DNA of 64,000 bases from Salminus brasiliensis (taxonomy: Eukaryota; Chordata; Actinopteri; Characiformes; Bryconidae), in NCBI RefSeq assembly GCF_030463535.1, contig NC_132894.1, positions 31,883,625 to 31,947,624 on the forward strand, given 5' to 3'. The number at the start of each line of letters is the position of its first letter. Position 1 is the first letter of the stretch. Shown piece after piece: positions 12,201-26,700 of the stretch. Made by a program: the position numbers and the translations under genes. The notes under the pieces are model-generated. The model was not told the DNA's origin. It did not search any database and saw only the letters and a list, made by a program, of their open reading frames with translations.

Positions 12201-15200
12201 CTTATATAGGGTTCAGCAAAAAAGCTTTTACAAATTGGTTCTATCTAGCACTGAAAAGGGGTCAACCAGTGTTGTGAGTCAAAGAACCCCTAGGATTACA
12301 TAGAACCATTCTTCAACATGTAGTTAATCAGCCAAGACATGTTTGCTGTCCCAGGTTTGCTTCTTTCGTTTTGCACTTTAGTCACATACGCTTATAGAGA
12401 TTCAAAATGGGCAGAATTTAATGACGGGTCCATAAATATTCAAATTTTTGTAATTTTGCCACTGTACACCACCTCAGTGGATGTACCTACAGTACTCAAC
12501 TGAAATGAAGCAATTTAGATCATTAAGGATGTATAGACTTTCAGCTTTAACCTTTCAAACCCAAGGTTTATTATATATATAAAGTTGGGCATTTTGTGTG
12601 GAGTCCCACAGAGTTTTATTTTAGGGTCTTTGAAACTGATGTTAATTATGAGAGTATTACAATTATGAGAGTGAAGAACCGAAGCGAGGGTCTATGTACA
12701 GGATTGAAGGAGTTAATTCAAAGGGTTTAACAAAAATATTGCATTAATCTTTTAGGAACTACAGCCATTTTTCCATGAATCCTCCATTTTCACAGGCTTT
12801 TCCTTGGGTTGCTTGGTGGTGTGAATGCTGATTATTCATTTGTTTTGCAGCATTTGACTGAATCAGCAGTGAGTGCAGCTCTATACATTCCAGAATCCAT
12901 CCTGCTACTTCTATCAGCATTCACACCACCAATAAACACCAGTGACTCAATTCCATTGGCAGCCATGTACTAATAGTGCCTCCACCATGTTTGACAGATG
13001 TACGCTTTAAATCATGTATCCTTATTTCTCTTCTCCGTTTTCTTCCTTTCCCATCATCCACCCCTTGAACTAAAGCCTCAGATCATGCTAGCTTTATTTC
13101 AAATACATTGAGGTGGAACGTAAGAAGCTTTGAACTTTGGCCACCAAAGCATGTCTCGACTGCTCGACTATATGTGGTTTAAAGTAAATTTGATTTTACT
13201 GATTAGTTACCCAAGAAGATCTTCGTGCTGCATGCAGGCCGGATTCTCATCAGTCAGCTTCTGGAGTGAAAACTCTGAGGGCACCGAGGCCACCTCAGCA
13301 ATCCAACGTGCTGGGGAAGCGGAATAAGGAGCGGCTGGAGGAGCCGCAGTAGAGAATGGGTTGTCATTTTCCGGCCTCCACTCAGGCCCTGGTACTGCAG
13401 CAGGATGTGGGTCTATCTCCAGGGAGTGACCCAAGCTTGGGAGGGCTTCCAGGGAGTTTGACGGGCATGTGGTTTTCGGGTGAACAGATACATCCTCTCT
13501 GGGATGTGCAGGCTTTTGTGGCGCCGTGTTGTTGGGAGGAAGCAGTTGCTCAAGCACAGGGTCTTGCAGATGGAGGTGATGAGGGTATGGAGGTAGCGGG
13601 ATGGACGCTTTGGTGGTGTGGGTGGAGTGGAGAGGCGCGGATATGTCTTTGTATTCAGGATCGCTTCCTGAGCTTAAATCCAGAGGCTCGGAAATGTTGA
13701 GCTGCCGATGTCCGTGTTCAGGCGTCCTAAGAAACACAAAAAGCATATACAATTATATAAATGCAGGGATTGCTTAGATAAACCAGGTGCTGGATGGATG
13801 TTGATGGAACATCAGTGACAGTAGCTTCTTGTGGTCTACCAGATTCTTCTCTCCATGACAGAGACGGAACAGAGTGGCTTTACACTGCAGTCTGGGTGGA
13901 GCTGAAAACTCCCTATCTCTGGTAATCTGAGCAGCTTTAAGTGGCTAAACTGACACGCTCATCACCAGTCATATTTCCAGCCTGCTATTGTCTGGACTTG
14001 TGTAAATGGGAGTCTGTGTTGCCATGCCAGCAATACTGAACACATGCTCAGATATCAATCACTTTTAATGGGTCTGGACAAAGACAGGGTAGTCAGTTTA
14101 ACCCAGAAAGAGGAAGACTACCATACATGGTAAAATGTAGAAGATAATGCAAACGTTAGGGTGCTTCCTGTACTACAGTATGAATCTGGTTTTAAAAGAT
14201 GATCAGGTGTCAAGGCCCTTGGGCAGATGTACACCCAGAGAACTATGTATTGTGGCTGTGAGGAGGCGGGAGGAACAATGGTCCAGCCCTCATAGTAGCC
14301 TTGGCCCCTCCCTAACAGCACACACCTGGAGACTTTCAAAGGTGCTGTCTTTCCTTGCGGTTCACTAGCTCTCCGCTCTCCGTGCTGGGAAACAGTTCGG
14401 TGTTCATACTTAGCCCTGGCTCTGTACAGCCAATCAGCAACAAGGGGCGTTCATGCTCATGCACATGGCAGGGGAGACTGTGTATCTGGCACTTGCCAGC
14501 TATGCGTTAAACTATCGTGTTGTCAAGGAAAAGATCAACGAACAAAATCTGAACAGAAATTTCCGAGATGAGATGAAGGCGAAGACACGCGTAAACACCG
14601 GTGAGGTCTGTGACGAAAACCTTGGAACGACACAATAACAGTCTGAAACTGCTGATCCCTGTTCTGGTGCTAAGTTTATCTTCATGAGGTTCGCTGACCT
14701 AGATGGCTGGAAATGCAAGGAATGTTACAGTGTACAGTGTATTCAGCGCCAGTGACTGGCTAAGCAGGAGCTGAGGGAAAGTGAAAAGAGTCTAACCTGG
14801 CAATTTGAAGCTCCTGCTGGTCCAGTTTGCTTTCTGGATGAAGCTCCACTACGCACTTCTCAGCTGGCAGATTGACCTGTAACACAATCAGACGATTTCA
14901 GTATCACCATAATTATTAGTGAGCAGGGTGGCTCACCTTTCTTAAACCACTTCAGAAAAGTGAGGAAATTGACCAGTCAGGAGGCTGTAGTTCTCCAAGA
15001 GTGGAGAAAAATGATCTTATTTATGTAATATAATTTTTTTTTTCATCCCGATGTATAAAAAAGTCAACTTACTCCACCATAGAAGTCTGCTGAAGGTGAT
15101 GATCTGGACCGTTCATGGATACACACTGAGCTGTTGCGTTCCTCAGTCCCTGAATCCAAGATGTTCTCTGCGGAGCGATACCTGCTGGATGTTCTACCTT

Positions 15201-18200
15201 CCGTCAGCTTCTTTTGCAAGTTCCAGGTTGCTTCATACTCCGCAAACGTGCCCAACCGCTGTTGCTCCTCAGCTGCTGTGGCACTTTTATTTGCCCCCGG
15301 TTGCTGTTTGGAGGGGAACTTTTGATCATTTTCACCTCCTGAGAAGGCGACCTGATTTTTCCCGCCGCCACTGATCTCCTCACTGGGGCTAAGATGGGAC
15401 TTCTTCGGGATAGGTTTGGAGAAGGCCGGTCTGGAAGCTCCTTCAAAGAACTTGCATCTATCTACAAATGAACCAACAGATGCTTGGTGTGGGCTTTTTT
15501 CCTCCACTCCTACTTCATTGATCTTGTCAGGTTCTGAGAAAGAATGCACTCTCTTGTCCATGGGAAAACGCTTCCGGCTGCCGATACGGGAAACCTGTCC
15601 GTATGCGGAATCTGCTTTTACAGATGGCAGGCCAGAAATGGCTTCAGGCAGTTCCAGATCTCTCCTTTTGAACGACGTAGCTTGCAGGACCCTGGCTTGG
15701 GCCTCCTTCAAGTGGTCCTTGTATGTGTTTGAAAATGAGCCATCCGATGAGGATGTAGACGTTTCTGTGGACTTCCAGACCCCAGCATCCTCATCGGTTT
15801 CGCCAGGGCAACTCAAGGCAGCAGCACTCCGGCTCTTTTGAAGCTGAGCTCTCTTCTCTTGGATCTCATTACGCAGGGTGGTGGCATACCGGTCACTTCG
15901 CCTTCCCAGCTTGCCACTTGAAGGATCTGGTGCTTCTTGCAAGGCGCCTCCATTAGTTGCCACCATGGTACTGTTAGCTAGAATCTTACTCTCCTGAGCT
16001 AAAGAGTGCAACAGTGGCGTCTTCTGTGGGCAGATCTTGTGTTCATTCTTGGTTATCCATGGGTCCTTCGGGGCATTTCGCTGTGCTGTGGTGGCACAGC
16101 TTCTCTGATCTGCCTGGTGGTTCAGTACATGCTTGTTCTGCAGGTTCTCAGCAATTCCTACATCTTTCTTCCATGGATTTTCCCTCTCTTTCTCCCCAGA
16201 GCCGGACTTCACCATCATGGGACCAACTCCTGGAGAGGTAGCTTCCAATGCAGGAGGACTGACAATCTGTTTGCAGAACTCATTACTCGAGTTTTTGTGT
16301 TCAGATGCTGCCTGGTAAAGCGGCGGGTACTTAGCTTTTATGGCCTTTTGAGAATTCCAATCGCTAACAGCCTGGGTAGTCTCAGATTCTGGCTGCCATC
16401 CATCCTCCACCATTCCTTCTGATACCTCCTGTGTAGGCTGCTGGGCAGTGATGCAATAGTAGCGGAAATGTGCCATTCCTTCAGGGCTGTTGTCCGGAGC
16501 TGCGGTAGACGCAGACAGAGATGCTGTGGAGCTTCTGGTTTGGTTCTGGGCTCCGGCATTAGTGGGCAGGTGCTGCAGACTGCGATAATAGGTGCCAACG
16601 GTCTGTGTCTTGGGTGCAGAAGTGTTGCCAGGATGTAGATAGAAGGGACTCTCATCACTGCGCTGTCGCTGATGTTGAGGCTGACAGGCAAAAGGGTTTT
16701 GGCCTTGCCTCACATCAGTGCTCGACAAAGAGAAGAGCTTGCTTGGATTAAGCTGATTAGGGTTGTAGTCCTCCGGAGAAAGGTACGCGTGAAGGAAATC
16801 TTTCTTAGAGGGCGGGTTGTAGCTGCGCCGTGAATCGGGTCCTCGTTCGCTGACGTGGTGATTGTCAAACTGCCTGTCTGCACCCTTGCTGTGGGATTTC
16901 TGATGGGAATACGCAGGAGGTCCATGTGGGTATGGGATGACTAGTCCCTTTTCATGAATTTTAGTTGCAGCAAAACTGTCACTCCGTAAAGGTGGAGGAG
17001 GTGGGGGTGGAGAGTGGGCAGCTGAAGACTTCTCCGGAACGTGCCACACGGGGTTAAGATTCAACCTTCCTGAGGAGGAGAACCTGGAGCTCGTCTGGTC
17101 CTCTATCCTAGGGCTGACCCGACCACCGTTACTGACCGGGATCTGCAGGTACCTGTGCCTTTCGCTAGGACTGCCCCGATAAAACATGCAGTCTGTTGGG
17201 GTGCTACTGCTCCTTGACGAATTCTGGTCAGGCGTGCTATATGACGAGTCGTGTTTACACAGGCCCTTCACAGCCAATGACTGGTCTGCAGCAATCTGCG
17301 TCTTGTTAGAGGAGCGCTCTAGACCTTCCATATTTCCCACTGAGCTAAATTTGCAGGACACCTGTCGCAGATTTGTCTGGCCCCAACAATTGGTGAAGTC
17401 ATTTGAGGGTGAACTGGAGACAGAGATAGAAATTTTGGTAATAAACATTTTATATTCAAGGTGCGCAATATGGACAAAAGTATTGGGACACCTACACATT
17501 ACACCTACAGGAGCTTTTATGACATCCTATTCTAAATCCACAGGCATTAATATGAAGATGGTCCTACTTTGCAGCTCTGGAGCCTTTTGGAGAGCGTTGG
17601 CCACTTTTATGCCCCACTCTGCAACTTTATGTGGTATTCCACTTCTCGGCTGAGTTGCTATGGGAAGCAATTTCACCAGCTGACTAGTTGTTGCAGGGGT
17701 GGCTCCTATTACAGAACCATGTTGGAATTCAGGGAGCTCTTTAGAGACCCACCCATTCTTTCATTAACGAGTGTAAAGGCAGGCTGATTGACTAGGGGCT
17801 TGATTTTATACACCTATAGCAATAGGACTGAATGATATGCCTGAATTCAGGGATTAAGAGGTGCGTCCCAATACTTTTGTCCATATAGTGTATGTCAGTC
17901 AACATGGGTCACAATGATCGACAAGGTGCATGACCTCACCCTGGATCATACTTTGTCTGCCAGATAGGTTCGAGTGCAGCAGCGGGGTCCGACTCGCGCC
18001 CCTCCGGGGGATTCTCAGACACTTTGGAAGAGTGCCAAGAGTGGGGTCTGCAAAAAGGTTCATTCCTCCTAAAAGGGTCAACAAAACAGAGAACATCGGT
18101 TCGAAGACACAACCCAACACTATGAAGCATGCCAGTAGGGTGCGAAGACAGTGGCTGACCCTGACCCTGATGATCAGTCTCCGAATGCATATCTGATGTC

Positions 18201-20688
18201 TGCAATGTCTACAGATTTGAGCCTCTAAAATCACATGACCCAGGCCAATTACTGACCAAACCCCTCTTGATTTGCAGCATACGTACCCTTTAAACCGATT
18301 CTTCCTGAGAAGCATGCAAGACAAAGAAGGAGATTAAACCCCACATTAGACAGAATCAACCAATCTCAACACAGTAATGCCACTTCACAGAAAACCGAGC
18401 AGGCTGCCCGATCGCTGTTAGAAACACCAACCACCACGTGAATTACGAGCACTCTGATGGGAACCAAAGACAATGACAGCATGACAGCAATCAGATATAA
18501 GGATAAGCAATTCCTTGTCTGCAGGTGAACAGCACGGCTAGGCACAGCTAAGACACCAAGAGATGCTGTATTGTATAGCAGGGGAGGAAACAGTAAACAG
18601 TATTCAACACAGAATCATGGGAATGGGGATTGCTGGAAGGAGAACCGGGGGGGTGGGGGTGGGGTGGGGTGGTGGTCTCAACTGTTACTGTTACAATACC
18701 TCATAGAACTTCGCAAAATCTTCGTTAGAAAGCTCCTGGCCACGTGAATGTCACTCTCTGCGGGCATTGTTTGTGTTACAATATCCACCATTTTCATCTT
18801 CCTGTATAGCAAGGAGGAGGAGGACATGCTCAGTCAGGTGTACTTTTCAACTTCTCAACACGTTTGGCCTAGTGATAAATGATTCCCTGTCTCAGAGATG
18901 TCTGGCCTGGTCCAACAACCCAATGTAAAAAGAACGGTCACTATTATTATGAAGGTCAGAGCACACCGACCATGTGCCGATGGACATGTACGTGATGGAT
19001 AGTTCACGCTTTCCTAGTTACCTTAGCAATGCTAAGCTAAGACATCGATATTGCTCAATAAAGCTGGTGGTGCTGCTCCAGAATCCGTTTGAGGAAGATA
19101 AACCAGGTTTGTCCTCATGTTCCTGTTTTCTTAAGCGATCCAGAGCACTTTTAATATCCACTGGAGGAGCTCTGATACGGGCGCTCGGAGACTAGCTAAA
19201 TATGGCGTGCAGCATCTTCTGATGTCAGGCGACTGCCTGGAAAAATACAGACGGGCCTTGAAGCTTAGCAGACAGTATGTATTCAGTCTGAGAAAACCAC
19301 AGTCATGACCGATCCGGATGGGAATAAACTCAAAAAGGAGCTTTTGTGAAAAAGGGAATTACCCAGGATCCCATGTAAATGTAATCCAACCTGAATGTGG
19401 CTTAAAATATACAGGTCTTCATCATCCCCCACTTTTGCCGGGTGTTGTTTGACCACTGTGTCACGGACAGTTATTCTTCAGACCATTCTTAAAAACTGCC
19501 GATGTTGTAATGTTGCCCTTTGTCTTAGACTATGTGGTCTGTGTGCTCTGGCCTTTTAAGACTACAGTGCTGACACATACAGTGTAGATGCAAAACAACG
19601 TCTCCAGGCTAAACCGGTAGGCTAACTGAGTCACACATGAGACACATGAGGTTGACACTTCTGTGACCTTCTTTCTATAAAAAAAAAAAAAAACTCCTGA
19701 AAACACAACCTAGAGCAGTGAGAGATAGCAAGTGTAAATGACGGCTTTCACAAAGATGGACTGTTGTTTTTTTTATAATCTCTTACCGTAGCATTTAGAC
19801 CCACTCAGACGTGCTGTACTGAGCATACAGTGCCTTGAGATCTACAAGGGTCAAGCCACCATATGGCTACAGTGCTACAGAAGAGACTGCATGTCTTTAA
19901 TGGGAGATTAGCCCTTTAAATCTGCACTAACGTGAGTGTCTCGTTCTTTCCAAGCTGCTGCCAGTCTAGAAAATTCCTTTCCATTAATTTCTAAAATTTC
20001 CAGCTCCATTACTATTCTATTACATAACAGTGCAAGGGTTATGCAGTGCTTCCGTTGTCAGTCAAATGATCCAGGCTTGTCCTAACCTACTCTAACTCAT
20101 GTTACCTTGAGTTACAGTAAACATGGAAGGGATGTGTATTCTACATGTATCACCTCACTTCTGCAGGCCCAGCCAACTCATTCAAAGGGTGTGAAAGACG
20201 TCACTTAACAGCAGTCCAGCTGGTGGAGTAAGTAGGTGAGCTAATTTTGGTTTAAGGGCCACTATACGAATGCAAATGAAAGGAAAACTGCTTATACAGA
20301 TCCTTCTTAGGGCTTCTCAGACACTTTTCAGGTAGGAAAGCACATTTGTCAAAAGAAGTAAAATAAAGCTGAAGACTAAGCTTATAGGTTTTGTCCAAAA
20401 TGTTATATTTTGTTTTATATCCTGGCCTAAATCCAGTCATTATACATCCATATAATTTCTTTTTTTAATTCTGCACAATTATTTACCAATAAAACAAGTA
20501 AGTTTTTAACAGGCCCAATCATATATTTTATATATATTTATAAATCTAATATATTTATATTTATATAATTTATATTTATAAATAACAGTCTGATATAAGT
20601 TATACACTCTTACAAATCCCATAGAAGAAACACATATATAAAATATATATGTATATATAATATATTTATTATGTCTCTGTACACACAC

Positions 20689-20742
<54 letters not shown>

Positions 20743-23700
20743 ACAGACAGAGAGAGAGAGAGAGAGAGAGAGTGTGTATATGAGTAAAAACTAAATATAG
20801 GGGGTAAAAAAAACTATATATATATATATATAAACTATGTATTACCAACAGATATCCACCGTAGATAGGATGTTGTGGCTGGAGGGGCCAGTTTTAAGTA
20901 GGTCTAAATTTTAGGACTGTGGCAGTGTGTGTGTATGTGTGGAAATACCTCTTAACCCATGCAGCAACCTACAATTTAGGCCTACTTAAACCCCCTACAA
21001 CCACAAAATCCTCACTCTGGCGGATACCCTTGTGTCCCCGGTGTCCTCTTTACTAAAAAAAAAAAAGGTCACCCTAAATGTTTTAAAGTCCAAACCTTTG
21101 ACTAGCACTGACACACTCAAATGAACAAGTGAATACAAGTATAACTGACCGAGCTGCTGTAAGTTTTGCAGCGTGGAGGATGAGCCTAAACGTACCACAG
21201 TATTTGGTGAATCTCAGACATGAAGCAATGCCAACTGTCACCACAACCTACTCAACATCCCCAGCAGTTTTCAAGACGGCAGGTATAGCCATACACAGGA
21301 CCAACATTAACCATTCAGTGACTTTCAGACACCCCCAACCACTCACCTGTTTCCTGCAGTAAAAGTAGAAACAGGCCCATGCTTAGATTCCTTTTCAAAT
21401 GGGACCTGCTGTAGTTCCCGTAAATGAAGCACTAGCTGAAGATGACTTTCCCAGCCAGAGCACCTCTCACGCTTTGAAAGAACTGCATCAACACAATGGA
21501 GCCTCCTGGAGCCTGGAATCTTAAAGACATTACCGCCAGGGCCTCCCCACACTAGGGACAATACCTCAAGACAACTGAACAACCCATTGACCAATGGAGA
21601 CCATCGACCCCCGCCTCCTACCCTCAGCCTCCTCCTACGCTTACACACACATGCATGCACACAGTCACGCAAAAAAAAAACAACAAAGCTCCACCTAGGA
21701 CACACCCCCTTCACCCCCACCTCCCCCATACCAGGGGCAAACTCTCTGAGTGGGTGTCTGACAGTATGTGTGTGTGTGTCCTAGTCAAAAGGAGATTTCC
21801 TTGGGGGATTATGGAGATTTAGCTCGAGCAACAAGGAGGCAATGTAATGTCCAGTCATAACAAGTGGCATAATTTGCTTCTCTGATTGGCTGATGGCTCA
21901 GAAACAGTGTTGGGTCCAGAGAGGTAGGCTTCCATTGTGCTGCAAGTGACTAAAGATTCAACTATTAGCGGGGGCGTCTGGGTGGGTTCTGAGTAAAGAC
22001 TGAGTGAAGGGCTTAGTAAATGTCCGGTATGAGTCATATAAGGATTACACTCTCTCTCACGGTGCACTATAATCCCATGTTTATGTGACCTAATTGTGAG
22101 ACCTCAGCAAGAATTAGAATTTTCCATATTTAATATTTACCTGGACTTTACCTGGACACAGGTAAAACATCCCTTCGAGGGGGGGGGGCCTTTCAGAATA
22201 CCACAGCAATTTCCTTAAGTTCCCTATAAGGACATTATTGTATGAGAAACATTATGACACACAGTATATTGTAATTATGAGATATACTACACAGGACAAA
22301 AGTATTGGGACACCTGCTTATTTACTGTATCTTCCTAAATCAAGGGTATTAAAAAAAAGGTCAAGATGTTGGATGATGATCATCACCCGACTTTACCTCC
22401 CCACCCAACTCATCCCAAAAGTATTGAATGGAGTACCACCATCATTCCAGAGAACGCAGTTCTTTCACTGCTCCATAGCTTAATGTTGGAGGGCTTTATA
22501 CCTATATAGCCCACGCCTAGCATTAGGCAGCATGGTGCCTATAGGTTCATGTTAATCTGCTCCAGAGAGTCCTATTCTATTGGCCGTACTTCTCTACAGG
22601 GACTAGATAAGCTGTGTCAGCATTGGATGCATGTTAATTAGTTTAAAATTCATTAGAGGACGTGTCCACAAAATTTAGACATCACTGCGACATAATACAT
22701 TACATGTCCAAATATTTGTGGACACCCCTTCTGTACTTCTGTATCTTGAACGGAGCGGTTCTGTAAACTTCGCGGCAGCTGCTGCACATGAAAGCGGTTG
22801 TGGGCGGAGCAAATTCTTCATTAACTGAGTCACCGCTTGTTCGTTCGGTAGCCCCAGCCGCCTGCATGCGGCGCAGAGGCCAGCCGTGAGCCCGGCTAAA
22901 TAACTGAATGGAGTCAGACGGACGGGACACAAAAGGAAGTGCCACCATAATCACAAACAGGCTTACTGATAACAGGGCACCCCAAACCCTGCCAGAACCC
23001 ACTGCACACCACCCACACACCCACACACCCACACCTTTCTACACTATTCTCATAACAGGCCCGATGTTAACCTACATCTGTCAGCTTCAGAGCACATTCT
23101 AGTGCATTTAACTGCAGCAATGTTCAGAACTGTATTTCCACATTCAGGGCTAGAGGAGAAACTTCCAAATGCCCCTCATCACTAAACACCCATCAGTTAA
23201 ATGGGTGGGCTTGGTCAGAAGAAGGGTGCCAGCTTGCCAGTTTGCCAGTACATCATTGGCTAGCATCACAGTAAAAAAAGTGCACATAAGTCCGGGTAAT
23301 GTACAGGTGAGCCCATGTAATGGCAGAGCGGGTAATTTTCTGGACAATTCACAGTGGGCGTATTGATATCATTATTATGGACGAATCGGTAGCCTTGTTC
23401 ATCTTCAATATGCTATGAACAAAACACTGCGATTTCCGCATTGCACCGTTTGCCTCCTGCACGCGCTACAAAGGCAAGCGGTTTAAGTGATGGGGGAGAG
23501 GGAGAGCCCTGCTCTCCACCCAGACAGCCTGAGGCCAGTTACACTCTTCAGGACTCCTGGCTACAGATGGCTGTGGCATCATCAAGGACTGAACGGGCAA
23601 ACTCCTGGCGACAGGGCCAGCGCTCAAGTATCATCAACACAAAAAATTCAGTACTACTAGAAACCTGACCAGTCAGTAATTATACAGTAATTATATCACC

Positions 23701-26700
23701 ATCAAAGAACAAAGCAAGTGACATGTGGTCACTGTCACAGCTGATTTTGTAGAGGATAATCAGCAGTTTACATTATCATTCAATCTCATCATATATAAAA
23801 ACAAAACAAAACATGGGCTCCCTGAGTGGCGCAGCTGTCTAAGCTGCCTAACAACTGGCCCCAATCTTTCCGTTTGGGTAGAAAGGCCTTCTTCTTTGCT
23901 CATAATATAGTGTTATGCTAGTTAGTGTAGAACAGAATTGGCAGTTAGTGTTCTCCTCCAAGTGTGTTTATCCGTCCCTGTAGAAAACATGACACCATAA
24001 AAAGCTGAGTTCTGGATCTCTCAGCTTGTCCAGAAATGCATGACATGCAAAACATAGGGGGAGCCTAGGAGCCAGAAATACCAATTCCCACATAATGCTG
24101 CTTTAACGTCTCCAACCTAACACCTCACCTTAACAACGACACACGCCAGTATTCAGAGAGTCACATTTTCCACCAATAACCAGAGTGTAACGCAGAACAG
24201 TGCAGGGCTTTCCTCGCTGAGCAGCAGTAATGCCGCACTACAGCCCTGTCTAAATCTGGCAGCTTCTCAAATCCTGTAGCCGTGGATTTCCACTACTACT
24301 CATCTCCTCGTCTCGTGATGCAACAGGTGCCAAGGCAGCTAAGGACAGCCAAAGCGGGGACCCAAAGCAGCAAAACAGACTCATCCACTGCTATATGCTG
24401 GAAAATCGAAGGCCGAAACTCAAGAGTGCCGAGTTCATTTTCAGAGAAGTGCGCTGTAATTGATGTCCAGTAAAACGGAATGGCCTGAAGCTTGTCATTT
24501 CCACCCTGTCTGTACAGTACACTGCTACTGCAACTCCACAACTCCACACTATGATTACAGGCTTTTTACTGTATAACCTCCAAGAACTGATTTACAGGCA
24601 ATACAACATACAGAACACAGAACTACACTGACAGAAAGCCAGTAAACCTATAATCTTAACCTACAAATCTAGTAAATAAGCCGTAAGTAAGGTTACCACT
24701 GCTTCATGGGAGCAAGAACATCCGTTTGAGGAAATACCTGGTCAGGTGAATGAAGTGGAGGTATATTCCTCTCCAGGGAACGATGCCATAATGTACACAG
24801 TCAAGCACTGAAGAGAGTTTAGTCCCCACCAAAACAATGAGCTCACACACCACAGCCAATCCCGTGAGCCGAATGAGCTCACCTAGGCAATGGCACCATC
24901 CATTTCTCTAACAGCACGGGGGGGAGGAAGGGGTTCACTAAGGGACGGTAAAGTGACCACTTATAGTCCTGTAGCTTCAAGACTCCAAAAAGTAGCCTTC
25001 ACTTTCCCTCCCTTTAACAAAACTTCAGTCAAAGCCAATGCACAAGGTTACGCAACGGCTTGACTTCAGAGTGGTCTTCCTTGTCCAATGCCCTACGGTT
25101 GGACTAGCTTGTCCTGCCGCTCGTAATTGGATTCTGAGCTAAGGCCAGAGAAGCCAGTCAGCAGCCTATGTAGAGCGTTAATAAGTGCAGTAAGGTGAAA
25201 AAAAAACAACTCATAAGTTAGGATCAGTTCAATATATACACATTATATAGACAAAAGTATTGGGACACCTGCCTATTTATTGTTTCTTCCGAAATCAAAG
25301 GTATTAAAAGAGTAATTGTCTCTGCTGTCCAGGGAAGAAGGCTTTCTACTAGATTTTGGAGGAGCACTGCTGTGAGAATTTGATTGCATTCAGTGACAAA
25401 AGCGTTAGTGTGGTCAGGATGTTGGATGACCACCATTCCACCTCATCCTTAACTCCCCAACTCATCCCAAAAGTATTGGATGGAGCACCATCCCTCATTC
25501 CAGAGAACATGGTTCTTTCACTGCTCCACAGCTCAATACTGGGGGGCTTAATACTCCTCTAGACCATGCCTGACATTAGGCAGCATGGTGGCAATAGGTT
25601 CATGTTTATCTGCACCAGAGAGTCCTATTCTATTGGCCGTATTTCTCTACAGGAACTAGACAAGCTGTGTGTGATGTGTGTGTGTGTGCATTTGAACATC
25701 TGTGTCAGCAATGGGTGTAGCTGAATGCCTGCATTAAAAGGGCTGTCCACATACATTTGGACATATAGTGTATCTACACTAGCCATTAGCCACAACATTA
25801 ACACCACCTGCCTAGTACTGTGAAGGCATATGCAGCCAGGCCCATCAAGACATGGACTCTACAAGACCTGTCTGTGTCCTGTGGTATCCAGTTCAGCAAC
25901 ACTTCCACTGGGACAATGAATATGACAAGACCCTGCACCTAACAGTTAGGGTTACCCATGACCTTCCCATCACAGTGTTTTGCTGAACTAAGCCCACAAC
26001 ACCTCCAGAAGCCTCCCAGCATCTCAAGTTTGGCATCCCAGACCCACTTCACAGGGAAACCACAACTATAGTGCAGAGCACTGGTGTTACCACTAGATGG
26101 CCCAACTGACCCAGTAGGGTAGGGTGCTTAGTACATTATAGTGCTTGCCAGCAGCTTACCAGGACCCTTGCTAGCGATGGATAATGACCCACAGCACACA
26201 GCAAGACACAGCAAAAGCAACCCAAGAGCTTCAGAAGGAAGAAAAATACAATTTTTTAAATATTTAAAATGTCAGAGTCAGTTATCTAACCTCAACCCAA
26301 CCAAGGTTGCAAAAGACAAGACTGAAGGCATACAGACCCACAAATGAGCAGCAACTGCAGGCGGCTGCAGTAAAGACCTGGCAAAGCGTCTCAAGGGAGA
26401 AAAAATCTACGGGTCTATGGGTTCCAGACTCCAGACTTTATTGACTGCAAAGGATTTCCATCCAAGCATTAAAAAAACCCTAAACTTAAAGCATTAAGTT
26501 AATTTGTCCAATTACTTTTGAGCCTGTGTTCCTCGTACCTCCAAAACAGCAACTTTACAGGAGAAGTAAAAAACCTTTCTAACTTTCAATGGAAGTCAAT
26601 GTAAAAAGACTGTACTCCAAGACATTTTGGAGCATTTCTATTGGTCCATTAATCAGTAGATTTGGATAAAACATACAAAAAACCTGACAGATGTACACTA

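Noticed and set aside
15416-16422. Long plus-strand open frames opposite shroom2 exon 4
   Set aside because: They overlap the strongly conserved minus-strand Shroom2 reading frame and their translations look like no protein family; they are antisense shadows of a biased exon.
21343-21729. 128-codon minus-strand frame in shroom2 intron 2
   Set aside because: Low-complexity Gly/Arg/Val-rich translation from a purine-rich tract, no family similarity.
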